Assembly: GCF_008923245.1 (NCBI RefSeq)
Contig: NZ_WBOS01000001.1
Location: forward strand, 1 to 64,000
Reading direction: 5' to 3'
DNA length: 64,000 nt
DNA from: Cytobacillus depressus
Lineage (GTDB): Bacteria > Bacillota > Bacilli > Bacillales > Cytobacillaceae
Shown: positions 44,286-53,515 of the stretch, piece by piece
Layout: every line of letters starts with the position of its first letter
How positions within the stretch are numbered: position 1 is the first letter of the stretch
Translations under genes and position numbers: made by a program
The notes under the pieces: model-generated
The model's database searches: none
Seen by the model: the letters and a program-made list of their open reading frames with translations, nothing else
Told to the model about the DNA's origin: nothing

Positions 44286-45068
44286 ATGGCATTCTACCCG
44301 CCAGAAAAAATAGTTATCATTGCCAGAGATTCAGGTGTAAATAAGGTGAATTTGCCGTTCTTCAGTACCTTGATTCTGGGATTTTTAGCAGGAGCGTATA
44401 TATCATTCGGTTTTCTCTTATATGTAAGGATTACAGCTCACCTTCCACTACAAAGCTGGGGCTCGATTCCAGAGTTTATAGGAGCTGCGCTGTTTCCACT
44501 TGGATTGATACTCGTACTCCTTGCTGGCGGTGAACTCGTTACCGGAAACATCATGGCCGTGACAACCGCCAGACTCGCGGGCAAAATAACAACCTGGCAA
44601 ATTGCGAAAAATTGGACAATCATTACCGTCAGCAACTTTATTGGCGCTGTTTTCGTTGCCTATCTGTTTGGCCACCAGCTTGGTTTAACTGAGATTGAAC
44701 CGTATCTATCACAGACTATTGCAGTAGCGGAAAGTAAAATTAATGAACCTTTCCTTATGGCACTGATCTCCGGGATTGGCGCCAATTGGCTCGTATGTCT
44801 CGCAGTCTGGCTGGCCTACGCAGCAAAAGACACAGCAGGAAAAATCTTTGGCATCTGGTTTCCAATCATGGCGTTTGTCGCTATCGGCTTTCAGCACGTT
44901 GTTGCCAATATGTTTATCATTCCCGCCGCCATCTTTGCAGGATCCTTCAGCTGGTTCATGTATTTAGAAAACTTTTTTGCCGTTTTCCTTGGGAATACCA
45001 TTGGCGGAGCCGTTTTCGTGGGAAGTTTCTATTGGCTTGCCTATTCAGGAAATGAAAAAAGGGAATAA
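44286..45068 (+). CDS. Formate/nitrite transporter family protein
   Basis: This 260-residue member of the FNT channel family moves formate, nitrite or hydrosulfide. Family motifs are present: LAGGELVTGNIMAV, with the conserved L-G-E-N stretch, and a QHVVANMFIIPAA segment with the central histidine of the pore. Six membrane segments are expected. The ATG has GAGGTGATC upstream. A TGCGCTGC/GCAGCGCA hairpin (45087-45111) follows it. The substrate is not decidable here. Confidence 0.9.
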   Translation: MAFYPPEKIVIIARDSGVNKVNLPFFSTLILGFLAGAYISFGFLLYVRITAHLPLQSWGSIPEFIGAALFPLGLILVLLAGGELVTGNIMAVTTARLAGKITTWQIAKNWTIITVSNFIGAVFVAYLFGHQLGLTEIEPYLSQTIAVAESKINEPFLMALISGIGANWLVCLAVWLAYAAKDTAGKIFGIWFPIMAFVAIGFQHVVANMFIIPAAIFAGSFSWFMYLENFFAVFLGNTIGGAVFVGSFYWLAYSGNEKRE

Positions 45069-45086
45069 TGTTCGAATCAAAATCAA

Positions 45087-45111
45087 TGCGCTGCCTTTTT
45101 CAAGCAGCGCA
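45087..45111 (+). terminator. Hairpin after the FNT gene
   Basis: Eight-bp perfect arms at 45087-45094 and 45104-45111 lie 18 nt beyond the stop. The T-run is in the loop, not the tail, so strength is uncertain. Confidence 0.5.
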
Positions 45112-45160
45112 ATCATGTGCATACCCTAAGTAGCAGGTTTAGATTGTGTCGTTGTTGGGT

Positions 45161-45565
45161 CTAATTTTTAATAATACTCATTTCCGATAATTTTTCCACC
45201 GTTGGAATATCTGCTGGTGCCCAATCTAAAGAGCTAAGCTCATTTGGCTCTAGCCATTTGATTGCCTTATGTTCAGTAAGTCGTGGCTCGGCGTCTATCA
45301 GCTTACAGGTGAAGGTCGATAAATGAACGGTTCCGAAATCTTAATCATAAACGGTATGATCGATTGGTTCGCCAATTTCTACTTTGCAGTGCATTTCTTC
45401 CTTAATTTCCCTCTGCAGCGCATCTTGTGGTGACTCACCTTTTTCTATCTTACCGCCGGGAAACTCCCATTTATACGGTAAAATCTTATTCGCTCCTCTT
45501 TGGGCACATAATACCTTCCCTTTTTCAATAATCACAGCCCCGACAACATAAATATCCTTTTTCAT
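45161..45565 (-). pseudogene. Nudix (MutT-like) hydrolase with an in-frame stop
   Basis: The ATG at 45563-45565 has AAGGGGGGAG upstream. The protein reads MKKDIYVVGAVII, then a complete Nudix box (GGKIEKGESPQDALQREIKEEM), and continues to HTVYD. TAA at 45341-45343 then interrupts, but the same frame continues for about 58 codons (DFGTVHLSTFTCKLIDAEP to EMSIIKN) to a TAG at 45161-45163. In intact MutT-like proteins this point reads Y-x-Y-, so the stop most likely replaced a tyrosine codon by one base (TAT to TAA). The truncated protein retains the Nudix box but loses its last 40 percent. A sequencing error is the alternative. Confidence 0.8.
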
Positions 45566-45653
45566 GATAGCTCCCCCCTTACAAAACACTGCTATGTGTC
45601 TTAATTTATAATATATTTAGGTCAGGGAGCAATAGAAAGCACACTATCGCGTA

Positions 45654-46391
45654 TTAAAATACATTCTCGACAAAGATTTGGACAATAAGTGCGGCTGTGA
45701 CCACTCTTAAAATCGGTTTGACATATTGCGGTTTTAGTTTTTGAGCAATCCGGACGCCAACTTGCGCACCTGTAAAAGATCCAAGCAGCAGCGCGAGCGT
45801 TACTGGCCAGATCACTTTACCAGTGGCGATATAGGTAATCGCGGCCCCAAAACAGCTTGAAAAGGTAGCAAGGCGGACCAATCCAACGGCGCGGATATAA
45901 GCGATATTTAAATAGCCAAACAAATAAAGCATCAATGTTCCTTGACCTGGACCAAATAATCCATCATAGATACCAATACCGTATAGTCCCGGCACACTAA
46001 TTTTGTTAATTTTTAAAGGTTCCTCCCCAGTAAAATTCCCTTTTCCAATAAATGAAACGATAAATGCAAACAATAGGAGGATGATCGCAACGATATACAT
46101 TTTTCCTTCTGAAATCCGTGACGCAATGAAGCCCCCGCTAATTCCCCCACAAATACTAACGGGAATGATCCAATATGATTCCCTTAGGGAGATTTCCTTC
46201 TTTTTAAGAAGATAGAAAAAGCTTGAAAACGAACTAACGGTATTCGATACTTTATTTGACCCAATGGCCGAATGAACAGGAATCCCCATTATCAGCATTG
46301 CTGGCAAACTGATTAACCCTCCACCTCCAGCTAGCGTACCCAATGTCGTTGCACAAATTCCAATTAGAAAAAGAATTACATATTCCACCAA
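45654..46391 (-). CDS. TauE/SafE (TSUP) family membrane transporter
   Basis: This 245-residue membrane protein has about 8 segments of the TauE/SafE family, which export or import sulfite, sulfoacetate or other organosulfur anions. The paired repeats are visible, with GTLAGGGGLISLPAMLIMGI at the start and GIYDGLFGPGQGTLMLYLFG in the second half. The GTG start has GGAGGTGG upstream. It stands alone. The cargo is unknown. Confidence 0.85.
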   Translation of the reverse strand: MVEYVILFLIGICATTLGTLAGGGGLISLPAMLIMGIPVHSAIGSNKVSNTVSSFSSFFYLLKKKEISLRESYWIIPVSICGGISGGFIASRISEGKMYIVAIILLLFAFIVSFIGKGNFTGEEPLKINKISVPGLYGIGIYDGLFGPGQGTLMLYLFGYLNIAYIRAVGLVRLATFSSCFGAAITYIATGKVIWPVTLALLLGSFTGAQVGVRIAQKLKPQYVKPILRVVTAALIVQIFVENVF

Positions 46392-46499
46392 TTACCACCT
46401 CCTTCTAATTCAAGTATACTGTCCATTTTTCGATAAATAAATTTAATCTTATTTATAAAAATCAATAAGTTTTGCTTATGGTCAGAATGAAATTATAAA

Positions 46500-46523
46500 A
46501 GGTCCTTTTCTAAATATGGACCT
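46500..46523 (-). terminator. Terminator of the GGCT gene
   Basis: AGGTCC/GGACCT arms (46500-46505 and 46518-46523) are followed on the minus strand by TTTTATAATTT. Confidence 0.7.
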
Positions 46524-46542
46524 CTTATAAACTTGAAAATTA

Positions 46543-47394
46543 TTATTGAACGATACTAGGAAATCTTTCTATCAATTTTTTCATATATTCACTGCTCAAT
46601 ACCCCTGTACCGCCCCGAATAATTTCTTCTAAATAGTGTGCTGGAGGTGCCACTTCTTCTTCTTTGTTTACAACTATAAAGGTCAAAGCATCTATGAAAA
46701 TATCATTCTCCATTTTTATTTGAACAATCGCTGGCCGGTAGCAATCGGAGTTAACCCCTTCCCTGCTATATAGATAAGGAATGGCATCTTTCGAAATTTT
46801 ATATACGATCCCTTCTACGACTCCTCCTTCTTCGACAACATCCGCTCGTCCACCATCATGTACTTTTCTAGTAAAGCGCAAGGAATAACCATCCAATAAA
46901 CCTCGACCCATTTTAATTTGAAAAAAATGATTCACGCTTTTTTCTTTAAAACGAGCATCATCCATGCAACTTCCATAGGCAAAATAAGGAATTGTTTCAG
47001 CATTAGTTATAGAACGATACACTTTCCAATCGCCGCGGCGAATTTTTATGTTATTCTTCTCTACTATATCCATAACATATACATTTGCCTCATACTCACC
47101 TTGATCCGTGAAAATTTTTTGTGTGATTCTTTCATATAGATTGTCTTGCCCTTTTCCAAAATATCCCTCTAAATGATCTAAATCTCCCATTTGTTTGTCA
47201 TTTATTTTATATAGTTCACCATACACACGACCTTCTTTATTTTGGAGCATTGCTGGATACCCGTTGCCTGTATCAAATAAGGAACCTGTCGTCCAGGCCT
47301 GTTCTGCTATTATTGTAGCTTCGTCTAATAAATGATGATTCCTTTCATTTCTTCTCAACGTTCCATATACAAATACTATATGTTTTCGAGACAT
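46543..47394 (-). CDS. Tandem gamma-glutamylcyclotransferase-like protein
   Basis: The start at 47392-47394 follows GGAGGAG, giving about 283 residues; the frame is open 19 codons further. The protein holds two GGCT/AIG2-type domains: an N-terminal one beginning VFVYGTLRRNERNHH and a C-terminal one beginning IPYFAYGSCMDDARF. The family cyclises gamma-glutamyl amines or peptides to 5-oxoproline. The acidic catalytic residue in the second half (VEEGGVVEGIVYKI region) fits. Fusion of two such domains is less common than single-domain forms. It is not beside an oxoprolinase, though hyuAB-type genes occur in the window. Confidence 0.8.
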   Translation of the reverse strand: MSRKHIVFVYGTLRRNERNHHLLDEATIIAEQAWTTGSLFDTGNGYPAMLQNKEGRVYGELYKINDKQMGDLDHLEGYFGKGQDNLYERITQKIFTDQGEYEANVYVMDIVEKNNIKIRRGDWKVYRSITNAETIPYFAYGSCMDDARFKEKSVNHFFQIKMGRGLLDGYSLRFTRKVHDGGRADVVEEGGVVEGIVYKISKDAIPYLYSREGVNSDCYRPAIVQIKMENDIFIDALTFIVVNKEEEVAPPAHYLEEIIRGGTGVLSSEYMKKLIERFPSIVQ

Positions 47395-47678
47395 GGTAAC
47401 TACTCCTCCTCGTTTTACCCATTTTATAATAGGGTGTTTACCAGGAAACACCCACCTTAAATCGGGTCTCTATATAGATATTATGCTTTCAAATTGAGAG
47501 CGCATCAATAACTTGTCTAAATATTTATTAATAATTTTGATTATTTTATAAAGAAAAGCCGACTCAAACAAATGAATATTTTTTGGAAAAAGGGTATTTC
47601 CTTGATATGGTAATCATTAATTTATATAGTTTGAATTAGGAAGTAGTTTAGAAGTAAAAAGTTTAAAAGGAGAGTGTG

Positions 47679-48986
47679 ATGATTCGCATTGCAGTTATTG
47701 GTTCAGAGAGAGTGGTCCAACGTGTAATTAAGAAAAAAAACGAAAACACAGATTTCATTCCGTATATTTACAAAACTCCAGAAGAAGCACCTTCTCTCGT
47801 TAATAAGATAGAAAACGATATTCAGGTATTACTTTTTGTTGGCCCTATACCGTATTTTTTAGCCGAGGAAGAAATCACAAAAAAAGGATTACCTGCCATA
47901 TACATACAGACCAACGAATATAATATCGCTTTATCCTTATATTATATTCATAATATTTTACAGAAAAAAACTTATAGCATTTCCATTGATATATCTAACC
48001 AGGATTATGTATTTAATGTTTTTCAAGAGTTGCAGCTAAATCCAGAGACATTCTTTGTACGAGAGTATGCTGATGACTATAATACAGAGCAAATTTATAA
48101 TTACCATTATTATCTTTGGAAGGAAAAAAAGGTGGACTTTGTACTGACTAGTGTAGAGGCTATTGATGTTCGGTTAAAACAAAATGGAGTTAATAGCTTG
48201 CACATGATTAAACCAGATAAAAATGTCCAAGATGCTATAAACCAAGCAGTAGAAATGGGGAAACTTAGAATTAGTAAAGAATCACAAATTGCGGTTGGTT
48301 TGATTTCCATCGAAAATTACAACGAAATAGCAGCTAAAAGTGGAGATTTTGTTGGGCAGGAAATTTCGCTAAAAATACATCAGCTCTTAATTGGTTTCGG
48401 AAAACAAATTGATGCATCCGTTCTTCACCTAGGTAAAGGTCAATTTGTTATTTATACAACAAGAGGAGCTTTAGCCAAGGTTTCTAATTACTATAGCGAA
48501 CTGTCTATTTCAACAGAGATAAAAAAACTCACTGGAGTTACAGTTTGCATTGGTTTCGGGTTGGGACTCTCGGCAAAAGAGGCGGAACAAAACGCATATA
48601 TTGCACTACATCACGCAGAAAAATCAAATGAGAATAAAATCTATGTTGTAACCGATGAGAAAGTAGTAATCGGTCCATTAAATAACCAAAACCAACAATA
48701 TTCTTTACGTAGTATGAATCAGAAAATCCTTTCTATTTCTGAAAAAACAGCAATTAGTGTTTCTAATCTAAGTAAAATTTCGGAGTTCGTAAAATTTCGG
48801 AATTTTAATAGCTTTTCATCTAATGATCTTGCCAATTACCTTGAATTGAGTAAACGCAGTGCAGATCGATTGTTGAAAAAGCTATTGGATAACGAAATAG
48901 CGGAAATTATTGGCGAAGAACAACCATATCAAAAAGGTAGACCACGATCCATTTATAAAATAGATTTTCATAAAATAGAGGGATAA
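47679..48986 (+). CDS. Transcriptional regulator with degenerate GGDEF-like domain and C-terminal HTH
   Basis: This 435-residue protein starts at an ATG with AGGAGA upstream. The N-terminal ~190 residues resemble a receiver or periplasmic-binding-like fold (AVIGSERVVQRVIKKK, then QVLLFVGPIPYFLA). Residues about 205-325 look like a GGDEF-fold domain (AVGLISIENYNEIAAKSG, LHLGKGQFVIYTT in place of the GGDEF loop, CIGFGLGLSAKEAEQNAYIA). The catalytic GG(D/E)EF motif is replaced by GKGQF, so it cannot make c-di-GMP and may bind a nucleotide or ligand. The last 70 residues form a winged HTH (SSNDLANYLELSKRSADRLL). It faces the operon at 49136-54607 and is its probable regulator. Confidence 0.65.
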   Translation: MIRIAVIGSERVVQRVIKKKNENTDFIPYIYKTPEEAPSLVNKIENDIQVLLFVGPIPYFLAEEEITKKGLPAIYIQTNEYNIALSLYYIHNILQKKTYSISIDISNQDYVFNVFQELQLNPETFFVREYADDYNTEQIYNYHYYLWKEKKVDFVLTSVEAIDVRLKQNGVNSLHMIKPDKNVQDAINQAVEMGKLRISKESQIAVGLISIENYNEIAAKSGDFVGQEISLKIHQLLIGFGKQIDASVLHLGKGQFVIYTTRGALAKVSNYYSELSISTEIKKLTGVTVCIGFGLGLSAKEAEQNAYIALHHAEKSNENKIYVVTDEKVVIGPLNNQNQQYSLRSMNQKILSISEKTAISVSNLSKISEFVKFRNFNSFSSNDLANYLELSKRSADRLLKKLLDNEIAEIIGEEQPYQKGRPRSIYKIDFHKIEG

Positions 48987-49093
48987 TAAAAAAACGATAA
49001 ACAAGACAGGAATAATTGAAATAATTCGTTTTAATGCGTATGCTCTTAACGACTACACCCCTAATATTCTGGTACTGGTACTGTTAAGAATAA

Positions 49094-49127
49094 TTTATCT
49101 ACCTGCCATAAATGACAGGTAGATAAA
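49094..49127. terminator. Bidirectional terminator
   Basis: TTTATCTACCTG/CAGGTAGATAAA arms (49094-49105 and 49116-49127) lie between two convergent genes, with A/T-runs on both sides. Confidence 0.75.
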
Positions 49128-49135
49128 ACAAACTA

Positions 49136-50701
49136 TTACTTTTCAATTGAGGTGTTCCAAAGAATTAGACCGTCTTGGTTTCTAAGATTCTTTACTTTAT
49201 CTGAATGAACGATGAAAAGATAAGTGTCTCCAAATTTTATCATCGGAAGATATTCATACAAAAATGCTTGTAATTCTTCCCAAGCTGCAAAAGCTTCCTT
49301 TTGCGATTTTGCACCATCAATCCTTGCTTTTAATTCCTCAATCTTGGGATCATCTGTCCATCCTGGCCACTGCGCTCCTAACCATAATATTTGTGTAGGT
49401 GTCGGAAAGGAAGGAGCTGCAGTAACAAACGCGTCCCACTCACCAGGCTTCCCTCTTTTATTAACAACAGTTGCCCAGTCGAATATTTCCATATTTACTT
49501 TCATTCCGATGTTTTCAAGCTGCTCCTTAATTATTACTGCTGAATTGTACATATAGTCATAGTCACGACTCGTAATTAATCTTAAAGGAGTTCCATCATA
49601 TCCTGCTTCTTTCAAAAGACTTTTCGCTAATACAGGATCATTCAAATTGTACTTCTCGCTACCTGCCCCAGTGTACCACTCCTCTTGTTCTTGAAGCATG
49701 TAACTGCTCTCTAAACGGAAAAACTTCTCATCGATGTAGGCACCTAACAAAATACTTTCCAAATCAAGCCCAGCATTAATGGCCTGTCTAATTTTAATAT
49801 TCGAGAGTAAGCCTTCTTTTTTATTCATAACTAAACCGACAGCACCCTTGATTGGAGTAACCATTTTTAGACTACCTGTGTTAGCAATTTGATCATAACT
49901 CTCTCGAGGCATTTCGATCCCTATATCATATTGCCCCGTTTGTATACCTGAAATTCTTGTTGAACTATCCGGGATTATATGAAAATAAACATTATTTACT
50001 AAGGCTTCCTTTTTTCCTGATAATCCATCTGCAGGTTTATCAATAGGTTTGTAATTCTCAAACTTTGTTAAATGAATATATTGGTCTTGTACCCATTTCT
50101 CAAACTTAAAAGGTCCTGTACCGATATATTCTTTCACCCCATCTGGCCCCGCCGCTTCTGCAATATCTTTGGGCATAATGATTGCAGATTGAGTCACATC
50201 GGCAAAAATGGATAATATTCCATAAATGCTGCTAGGGAGCTGCAATTCAACTGTATAGTCATCAATTTCGATAAATTTAGCGTCTTTAAACATTTCCTTT
50301 CCTTTAGAAGAAACTTTTTGCCATTTAACTAAAGAACCTACTACATCTTCTGCTTTCATTTCTTTCCCGTTATGAAATTCAACTCCTTTCCTTAAATGGA
50401 AGGTTATAGTTTTCCCGTCTTCACTTTCATCTGCAGATTCGGCAAGCATAGGAACAACTTTGTATTTTGAATCTAGTTCAAAAAGCTTCTCATAAATATT
50501 TCTTGATACTTCTTGTGTGATTGTTGCAGAGTTAACATGATTATCAAGAGTTGCCGGCTGGGAGTTAATTGCAATATTTAATTCATCGCCTAAAGTTGGT
50601 TCCGAATTAACTTTTTCATTATTTTTATCTCCATTGCACCCAGTTAAAAGCAAGATAAAGAATAACGATATTGCAAGAATAATCCATTTATTCTTTAGCA
50701 T
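49136..50701 (-). CDS. Peptide/nickel-type ABC transporter substrate-binding lipoprotein
   Basis: This 521-residue SBP_bac_5 protein binds oligopeptides or related solutes outside the membrane. The lipobox is clear: ILLLTGCNGDKNNEK, so the mature protein is anchored at the cysteine near residue 22. LRKGVEFHNGKEMKAEDVV and YIGTGPFKFEKWV are typical of the family. No permease or ATPase genes lie next to it, so it must share components with a transporter elsewhere or act as a receptor. It ends the C45-racemase-M20 operon. Confidence 0.9.
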   Translation of the reverse strand: MLKNKWIILAISLFFILLLTGCNGDKNNEKVNSEPTLGDELNIAINSQPATLDNHVNSATITQEVSRNIYEKLFELDSKYKVVPMLAESADESEDGKTITFHLRKGVEFHNGKEMKAEDVVGSLVKWQKVSSKGKEMFKDAKFIEIDDYTVELQLPSSIYGILSIFADVTQSAIIMPKDIAEAAGPDGVKEYIGTGPFKFEKWVQDQYIHLTKFENYKPIDKPADGLSGKKEALVNNVYFHIIPDSSTRISGIQTGQYDIGIEMPRESYDQIANTGSLKMVTPIKGAVGLVMNKKEGLLSNIKIRQAINAGLDLESILLGAYIDEKFFRLESSYMLQEQEEWYTGAGSEKYNLNDPVLAKSLLKEAGYDGTPLRLITSRDYDYMYNSAVIIKEQLENIGMKVNMEIFDWATVVNKRGKPGEWDAFVTAAPSFPTPTQILWLGAQWPGWTDDPKIEELKARIDGAKSQKEAFAAWEELQAFLYEYLPMIKFGDTYLFIVHSDKVKNLRNQDGLILWNTSIEK

Positions 50702-50826
50702 TTATTTTCCCCCTATATTCATATATTTCTTTTTTGGTGCAAAAATAGGATATGCCTTATAACATACGGCAGTTACTCTCAAACAAATCTGCAAAGCCAA
50801 TGAAGTAATAACCCAACAAGGTATTT

Positions 50827-52218
50827 TTATTTGTTAACTTGATTAGTTGCAACCATTCTCCCTTTATTTACCTGATCAGCTAATCTATTAATAACTGAAC
50901 AAGTGTATTTAATTCCATTAAAAAAATAGTCAACATCCAAATTTTCATTTGGTGAATGATTTGCCTGATCATAATTAGCGTAAGGGACTATAATAGATGG
51001 GGCTTTTAATATTTTTGTCCAAACATAATCTGGCAAACTACCACCCATGCTCGGTTGTATAATTGCCTCCCTCCCGCTTACTTCCTCTAATGCATTTTTA
51101 ATAATATTAATTAACTCAAGGTCTGCTAATGTTCTGGAAGGATGAAACATTCCTAATTTGGTAACTTCAATATCAGGAGCGTGTTTCTTTACATGATTGC
51201 ATAATTTTCCAAAAATTTCTTCAGGTGTTTGGTCTACAACTAATCGAATATCCATTTTTAAAGTTGCTGTAGAAGGAATAATTGTTTTCATTCCTTCACC
51301 ATTATATCCACTTTGAATTCCAGCAATATTAAATGTTGGCTCCATCGTTAACTTGCGATAAAATGTTTCTCCATCCAAATCTAACGAAGGATAGCCAATT
51401 TGTTTCCCTACTTCCTCTCGGTTAAATGGGAGTTTCTTTATAAGCTCTTTTTCATAATTTGATGGTTCCCTCACATTGTCATAAAAACCTTCAATCAATA
51501 TTTCTCCTTTTTCGTCTCTCATTGTTCTCAGTAATTCAAATAGTTTCCAGACTGGGTTTGGTACCACATTTCCTTTATTCCCGGAATGGTTATCAATATT
51601 TGCTCCTGTAGCTTTTAATTCTACATATAGTAAACCCCTTACACCCAAGATAATAAGGGGTGCACCACTTTGATGAGAAGGTCCATCAGAAGTATATACA
51701 AGATCTGCCTTTAAAAGCTCCCGATTGTCACTTACGAATGACTCTAAATTAATACTCCCCTGTTCTTCCTCTCCCTCAAACACAAATTTTACGTTTATAG
51801 GTAATTCCCCATAGACATCTAAATAGGTTTTAATAGCAAGAACGTGAGCCATTAGCTGTCCCTTATTATCACTACTTCCACGAGCAAAGATCTTATTATC
51901 TCTAATTATTGGTATAAATGGAGGGGATATCCACTCATCGATGGGATCAGGCGGCTGTACATCGTAGTGTCCATATAATAATAGAGTAAAAGCGTTCGGG
52001 TCTTTGATAATTTCCCCATAAACAACTGAGTGTCCTTCTGTTTCAATAATTTTTGTATGTATTCCGGCTTCCTCCATCATTCCTTTTAATAAATTTGCGC
52101 ATTCTTCAATCCCAATTTTTTGTGTACTTATGCTTTTTTGACGCAAAAGTGTAAATAGCGTTTCTAAATATTGTTCTCTCCGTGCATCTATTAAGTCATA
52201 AACCTTTTGAATAGTCAT
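50827..52218 (-). CDS. M20 family peptidase / deacylase (dipeptidase-like)
   Basis: This 463-residue M20 metallohydrolase resembles CNDP/ArgE-like peptidases. The metal ligands are seen in LLYGHYDVQPPDP, FARGSSDNKGQLMAHV and FVFEGEEEQGSINLE, with the catalytic glutamate pair there. A dimerisation domain follows (about residues 190-350), and the C-terminal YANYDQANHSPNENLD holds the last histidine. Such enzymes hydrolyse dipeptides or N-acyl amino acids. Placed after an N-acylamino-acid-racemase-like gene and a C45 enzyme, it probably releases free amino acids from N-acylated or dipeptide substrates. Confidence 0.9.
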   Translation of the reverse strand: MTIQKVYDLIDARREQYLETLFTLLRQKSISTQKIGIEECANLLKGMMEEAGIHTKIIETEGHSVVYGEIIKDPNAFTLLLYGHYDVQPPDPIDEWISPPFIPIIRDNKIFARGSSDNKGQLMAHVLAIKTYLDVYGELPINVKFVFEGEEEQGSINLESFVSDNRELLKADLVYTSDGPSHQSGAPLIILGVRGLLYVELKATGANIDNHSGNKGNVVPNPVWKLFELLRTMRDEKGEILIEGFYDNVREPSNYEKELIKKLPFNREEVGKQIGYPSLDLDGETFYRKLTMEPTFNIAGIQSGYNGEGMKTIIPSTATLKMDIRLVVDQTPEEIFGKLCNHVKKHAPDIEVTKLGMFHPSRTLADLELINIIKNALEEVSGREAIIQPSMGGSLPDYVWTKILKAPSIIVPYANYDQANHSPNENLDVDYFFNGIKYTCSVINRLADQVNKGRMVATNQVNK

Positions 52219-52346
52219 TTACATAATTTCCTCCCTTTTAGATTTGGAATACTTCGATATCAAAATAAAAAAGTGTCCATTATATTTCGTTATAATCAAA
52301 CCATATTTTTATTAATGTCTACATATTAAGTTATTTGAGTTTCTCA

Positions 52347-53462
52347 TCAACTTTTTACAAATTCTTTTTTTTCAATAGTGTATTTATCATATAATTCAAG
52401 TGCAGGTTCAAAACCAATTCCAGCTGTATTAGGAACTTGCACTAAACTATTTTGGTCAATTATAACTTGAGGAGAAACAAAATCATTATCCCAATATCGA
52501 TTCGAAGCAGGAATATCGCCAGGGAACTGATAGTTTGGAAGAGAGGCTACTGCTATATTATGTGCACGAGCAATTCCAGTATCTAACATACCTCCACACC
52601 AAACCGGTATACCATTTAATTGACATAAGTCATGGATTTTTTTAGTTTCAGTTAACCCTCCAACTCGAGCCACTTTAATATTTATCGTTTTCATACTACC
52701 TAATTCTATTGCTTTTCTTGCATCCTCTATAGAATGAATACTCTCATCTAAACATATTCGTGTGTCTACAACAGCTTGGAGCTTTGCATGATCAACTATG
52801 TCATCGTGAGAAAGAGGCTGTTCAATCATAAGTAAATTAAATTTATCCATTTCTTTAAACAAATCAATGTCTTTTAGCGTATAAGCTGAATTTGCATCAG
52901 CCATAAGCATAATATCCCCAAAGTGTTCCCTTACTGCTTCTAAATATTTAATATCTTTTCCCGGTTTAATTTTTAATTTAATGCGACGATACCCTTCATT
53001 CATATATTTATCAATTACATGTAAAAGGTCGTCTATACTATCTTGGATGCCAATACTAATCCCTGTTTCAATTTTTTCTTTTGTTCCTCCTAGTGCCTTA
53101 GATAAAGATATATTTTGTTCTTTAGCATAGAGATCCCAAATTGCACAATCCAGTGCAGATTTTGCCATTTGATTACGTCGAATTGGTGAAAAAAGTGAGT
53201 TTACTTCTTCTGGATGAGAAATTTCATCTTTGCTGAGGATAAGGGGGATAAGAAATTCATCAAGGATATGCCATGCGGTGCTTGTTGTTTCTTCGTTATA
53301 AAAAGGAAAAGGAAGTGCTGAACAGTCACCATACCCAATAAAGTCTTTTGTATGAACTTCAGCAACAATGAATTTTTTTTCTTTTATAATGCCAAAGCTC
53401 ACATGAAAGGGTTTTTTTAACTGCATTTTCATTTTGCGTAACACGATCTTTTCTATTTTCAA
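52347..53462 (-). CDS. Enolase-superfamily racemase, N-acylamino-acid racemase/OSBS type
   Basis: This 371-residue protein has the full MLE-subgroup active site. It shows the K-x-K pair (K162, K164, in RRIKLKIKPG), metal ligands D189, E214 and D239, and the second base K263 in NIKVARVGG. Those positions and the overall sequence fit o-succinylbenzoate synthase/N-succinylamino-acid racemase (NSAR) proteins of Bacillus and Geobacillus better than dipeptide epimerases. NSARs interconvert D- and L-N-acyl amino acids. Since menaquinone genes are absent here and peptidase genes flank it, the racemase role is likelier. It starts at a TTG with AAGGAGG upstream. Confidence 0.85.
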   Translation of the reverse strand: MKIEKIVLRKMKMQLKKPFHVSFGIIKEKKFIVAEVHTKDFIGYGDCSALPFPFYNEETTSTAWHILDEFLIPLILSKDEISHPEEVNSLFSPIRRNQMAKSALDCAIWDLYAKEQNISLSKALGGTKEKIETGISIGIQDSIDDLLHVIDKYMNEGYRRIKLKIKPGKDIKYLEAVREHFGDIMLMADANSAYTLKDIDLFKEMDKFNLLMIEQPLSHDDIVDHAKLQAVVDTRICLDESIHSIEDARKAIELGSMKTINIKVARVGGLTETKKIHDLCQLNGIPVWCGGMLDTGIARAHNIAVASLPNYQFPGDIPASNRYWDNDFVSPQVIIDQNSLVQVPNTAGIGFEPALELYDKYTIEKKEFVKS

Positions 53463-53515
53463 TTTTCATCCTCCTTATGTTTTCAGCTACCATTCATATA
53501 TCTTAATTATTCATT

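Noticed and set aside
7221..45565. Stop-codon reassignment or readthrough, suggested by three genes with in-frame stops
   Set aside because: The stops are TAA, TAA and TAG in genes that look decayed or single-copy, and all other genes in the window use TAA, TAG and TGA as normal ends. Mutation or sequencing error is simpler.
49136..50701. A full Opp/Dpp transporter locus
   Set aside because: Only the binding protein is present; no permease or ATPase gene is nearby.
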